From positions 1 through 6,499 of the forward strand of contig JABIYQ010000623.1 of NCBI GenBank assembly GCA_018702715.1: a stretch of DNA of 6,499 nt, given 5' to 3'. The notes beneath the pieces are model-generated. The model saw nothing but the letters and a program-made list of their open reading frames with translations, searched no databases and was not told the DNA's origin. The first letter of the stretch is position 1. Each line of letters begins with the position of its first letter. Below are positions 5,084 through 6,499 of this stretch, in pieces. Made by a program: the position numbers and the translations under genes. The DNA comes from Desulfobacula sp. (GTDB taxonomy: Bacteria; Desulfobacterota; Desulfobacteria; Desulfobacterales; Desulfobacteraceae).

Positions 5084-6499
5084 ATGATTGAAATTATGAA
5101 AAAAGTTAACCTCGATCTTCGCACCTTGTTTTTAATATTGTCCCTAATGGCTGTTTTGTCAGTTGGTGTTGGAGGATCTCTTTATTATTCAGCCGTAAAA
5201 AATTCTTTGTTTGAGGCAGTGCACCAAAAAGCTGAAGAACAGGTTAATGACTTGAGAAATGAAATCGACTCTTATAAGACCTGGTCCCTTAAATCGGTAA
5301 AATTTTTAAGTAACCTTAAACCAATAAAACAACCTCTTATAAGTGGTGGTGTGATTGCTCTTTCTGAGGTCAATATAATTTTAGACTCTTTTCGGGATGA
5401 TTTAAACGTCAGTGTCTGTTATTTAATTGACCCTTCCGGGAAAACAATAGCTTCCACCAACCGTGACACCGCCACAAGCTTTGTGGGAAAAAATTATGGA
5501 TTTCGCCCTTATTTTAAAGAGGCTATGCAAGGTAGGCCATCCGTCTATATGGCCTTGGGGATTACCTCTAAAAAAAGGGGTATTTACTTTAGTCATCCTG
5601 TTTATGGGGAAGAAAAAGATAAGCCTTTGGGGGTTGTCGTAATTAAGGCATCCCTTGAAACAATTGAAAAGCAATTCCAGAAAAATTTTGATGGAATTGT
5701 ACTGATGACTGATCCCCATGGGTTAATCTTTGTTTCCAGCCGTAAGGATTGGCTTTACAATTTTTTATGGAAAGCTTCTTCAGAAACGGTCTTGGATCTT
5801 ACCAAAACAAAACAATTTGGGGAAGGTCCCTGGAATTGGACAGGCACGAAAATTTTTGATGAAGAAAATGCCGTGGACAAGCTTGGTAATAAATATAAAA
5901 TACATCAACAACAGCTTGACACGTATCCTGGCTGGCAATTAACTCTTCTGCACAGCCACATCTGGCTTATAAAAAGAATAGCAGGCCCTTTAAGCAGGAC
6001 AATCGGCATTAGCGCAGTATTATTGTTTTTGTGTTTTGGGGTCATCGTCTTTTTTCTTTTCAGGAAAGCAAATAATGAAATTGTCCAAAGAAAAAAAGCT
6101 GAAAAAGAACAAAAATTATCCCTGTCCAGACTCCAGGCAACTCTTGAATCCACCACTGATGCAATACTGGTGGTGGACAGTGATGGCAAAACCACAGCCT
6201 CAAATGAGCTGTTTGCCAAAATGTGGAAAATCCCAGTCGATATTATAAACACCCGAGATGATGACAAGGCCCTGGCTTATGTGTTGGATCAATTAAAAAA
6301 CCCTGATAGTTTTATTCAAAAAGTAAAAGCACTATACGCTGACCCTGAAGCAGAAAGTTTTGACACTTTAGAGTTCAAGAACGGGCGAATTGTGGAGCGT
6401 TATTCCCAGTCCCAAAAACTTGACGAGCAAATTATAGGCAGGGTATGGAGCTTTAGAGATATTACCGAAAGAGAACTGGCCCAAAAGAAAAGGGAAAGT
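5084..6499 (+). CDS. Membrane sensor with DctB-like dCache domain and PAS domain (3' end cut off by the window)
   Basis: The first 472 codons of a signalling protein. Residues 15-36 form a TM helix after a short basic N-terminus. Residues 40-300 are periplasmic and fit a double-Cache (PDC) sensor. VCYLIDPSGKTIASTNRDT (111-129) and SFVGKNYGFRPYF (132-144) closely resemble the ligand-binding half of DctB-type C4-dicarboxylate sensors, where NxDT and FRPYF are typical. YFSHPVYGEE and LGVVVIKASLETIE follow. The membrane-distal half is followed by a second, weaker Cache segment (DGIVLMTDPHGLIFVSS). A second TM helix lies at about 307-328. After a Lys/Glu-rich linker comes a PAS domain (350-465) starting LQATLESTTDAILVVDSDG and ending GRVWSFRDITERE. 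The output domain is outside the window; histidine kinase is most likely, diguanylate cyclase possible. Starts at 5084 and 5096 (and TTG 5072) are all possible, as none has a good Shine-Dalgarno. The ligand is inferred to be a small organic acid. Confidence 0.85.
   Translation, partial: MIEIMKKVNLDLRTLFLILSLMAVLSVGVGGSLYYSAVKNSLFEAVHQKAEEQVNDLRNEIDSYKTWSLKSVKFLSNLKPIKQPLISGGVIALSEVNIILDSFRDDLNVSVCYLIDPSGKTIASTNRDTATSFVGKNYGFRPYFKEAMQGRPSVYMALGITSKKRGIYFSHPVYGEEKDKPLGVVVIKASLETIEKQFQKNFDGIVLMTDPHGLIFVSSRKDWLYNFLWKASSETVLDLTKTKQFGEGPWNWTGTKIFDEENAVDKLGNKYKIHQQQLDTYPGWQLTLLHSHIWLIKRIAGPLSRTIGISAVLLFLCFGVIVFFLFRKANNEIVQRKKAEKEQKLSLSRLQATLESTTDAILVVDSDGKTTASNELFAKMWKIPVDIINTRDDDKALAYVLDQLKNPDSFIQKVKALYADPEAESFDTLEFKNGRIVERYSQSQKLDEQIIGRVWSFRDITERELAQKKRES

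Noticed and set aside
5423..6267. Several frames on both strands within the sensor gene
   Set aside because: The 472-codon sensor frame has continuous domain structure (TM, dCache, TM, PAS), so the others are shadows.
1..6499. CRISPR array, tRNA, rRNA, insertion sequence or phage genes
   Set aside because: Scanned for regularly spaced repeats, transposase motifs and tRNA-like arms; none was found by eye.

Overview
The window looks like ordinary chromosomal DNA from an AT-rich Gram-negative bacterium. The best guess is a marine or sediment sulfate-reducing Desulfobacterota of the Desulfobacteraceae type. This rests on the gene mix: an acryloyl-CoA reductase-like enzyme, a DUF4438 protein, an RlmL-type methyltransferase, a small TCxEYR protein and a dCache-PAS sensor. 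The base composition fits too. It is an inference, not a proof. I see no rRNA, tRNA, CRISPR array, insertion sequence or phage gene.

Layout. Positions 1-882 (minus strand, 3' end cut off by the window) hold a YhdH/AcuI-family NADPH-dependent reductase. It is divergent, across a 59-bp AT-rich gap, from a plus-strand cluster of tightly packed genes. These are an MFS transporter of the fosmidomycin-resistance (Fsr) type (942-2090), a DUF4438 protein of unknown function (2112-3029), and a THUMP-domain 23S rRNA guanine-N2-methyltransferase of the RlmL/YpsC type (3034-4239). About 70 bp further on lies a small, probably conserved 55-residue protein (4309-4476). The spacing (21 bp, then 4 bp) suggests that the first three genes form one operon; the small gene may be its tail.

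From 4477 to 5083 there is a long AT-rich stretch. It contains one doubtful minus-strand small frame (4473-4643) that meets the small gene tail to tail, and otherwise nothing I can assign. From 5084 to the window end runs the first 472 codons of a membrane sensor protein: one TM helix, a DctB-like periplasmic dCache domain, a second TM helix and a PAS domain. Its output domain (histidine kinase or other) lies beyond the window.

Functionally, the reductase and transporter would belong to carbon metabolism and export or uptake, and the methyltransferase to ribosome maturation. The sensor would detect a small extracellular ligand such as an organic acid. The DUF4438 protein and the small TCxEYR protein are the least understood members. 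No clearly new defence, mobile or catalytic system is visible. The most interesting points are the DUF4438-containing operon, the start-site conflict of the small protein, and the start-less reading frame opposite it.
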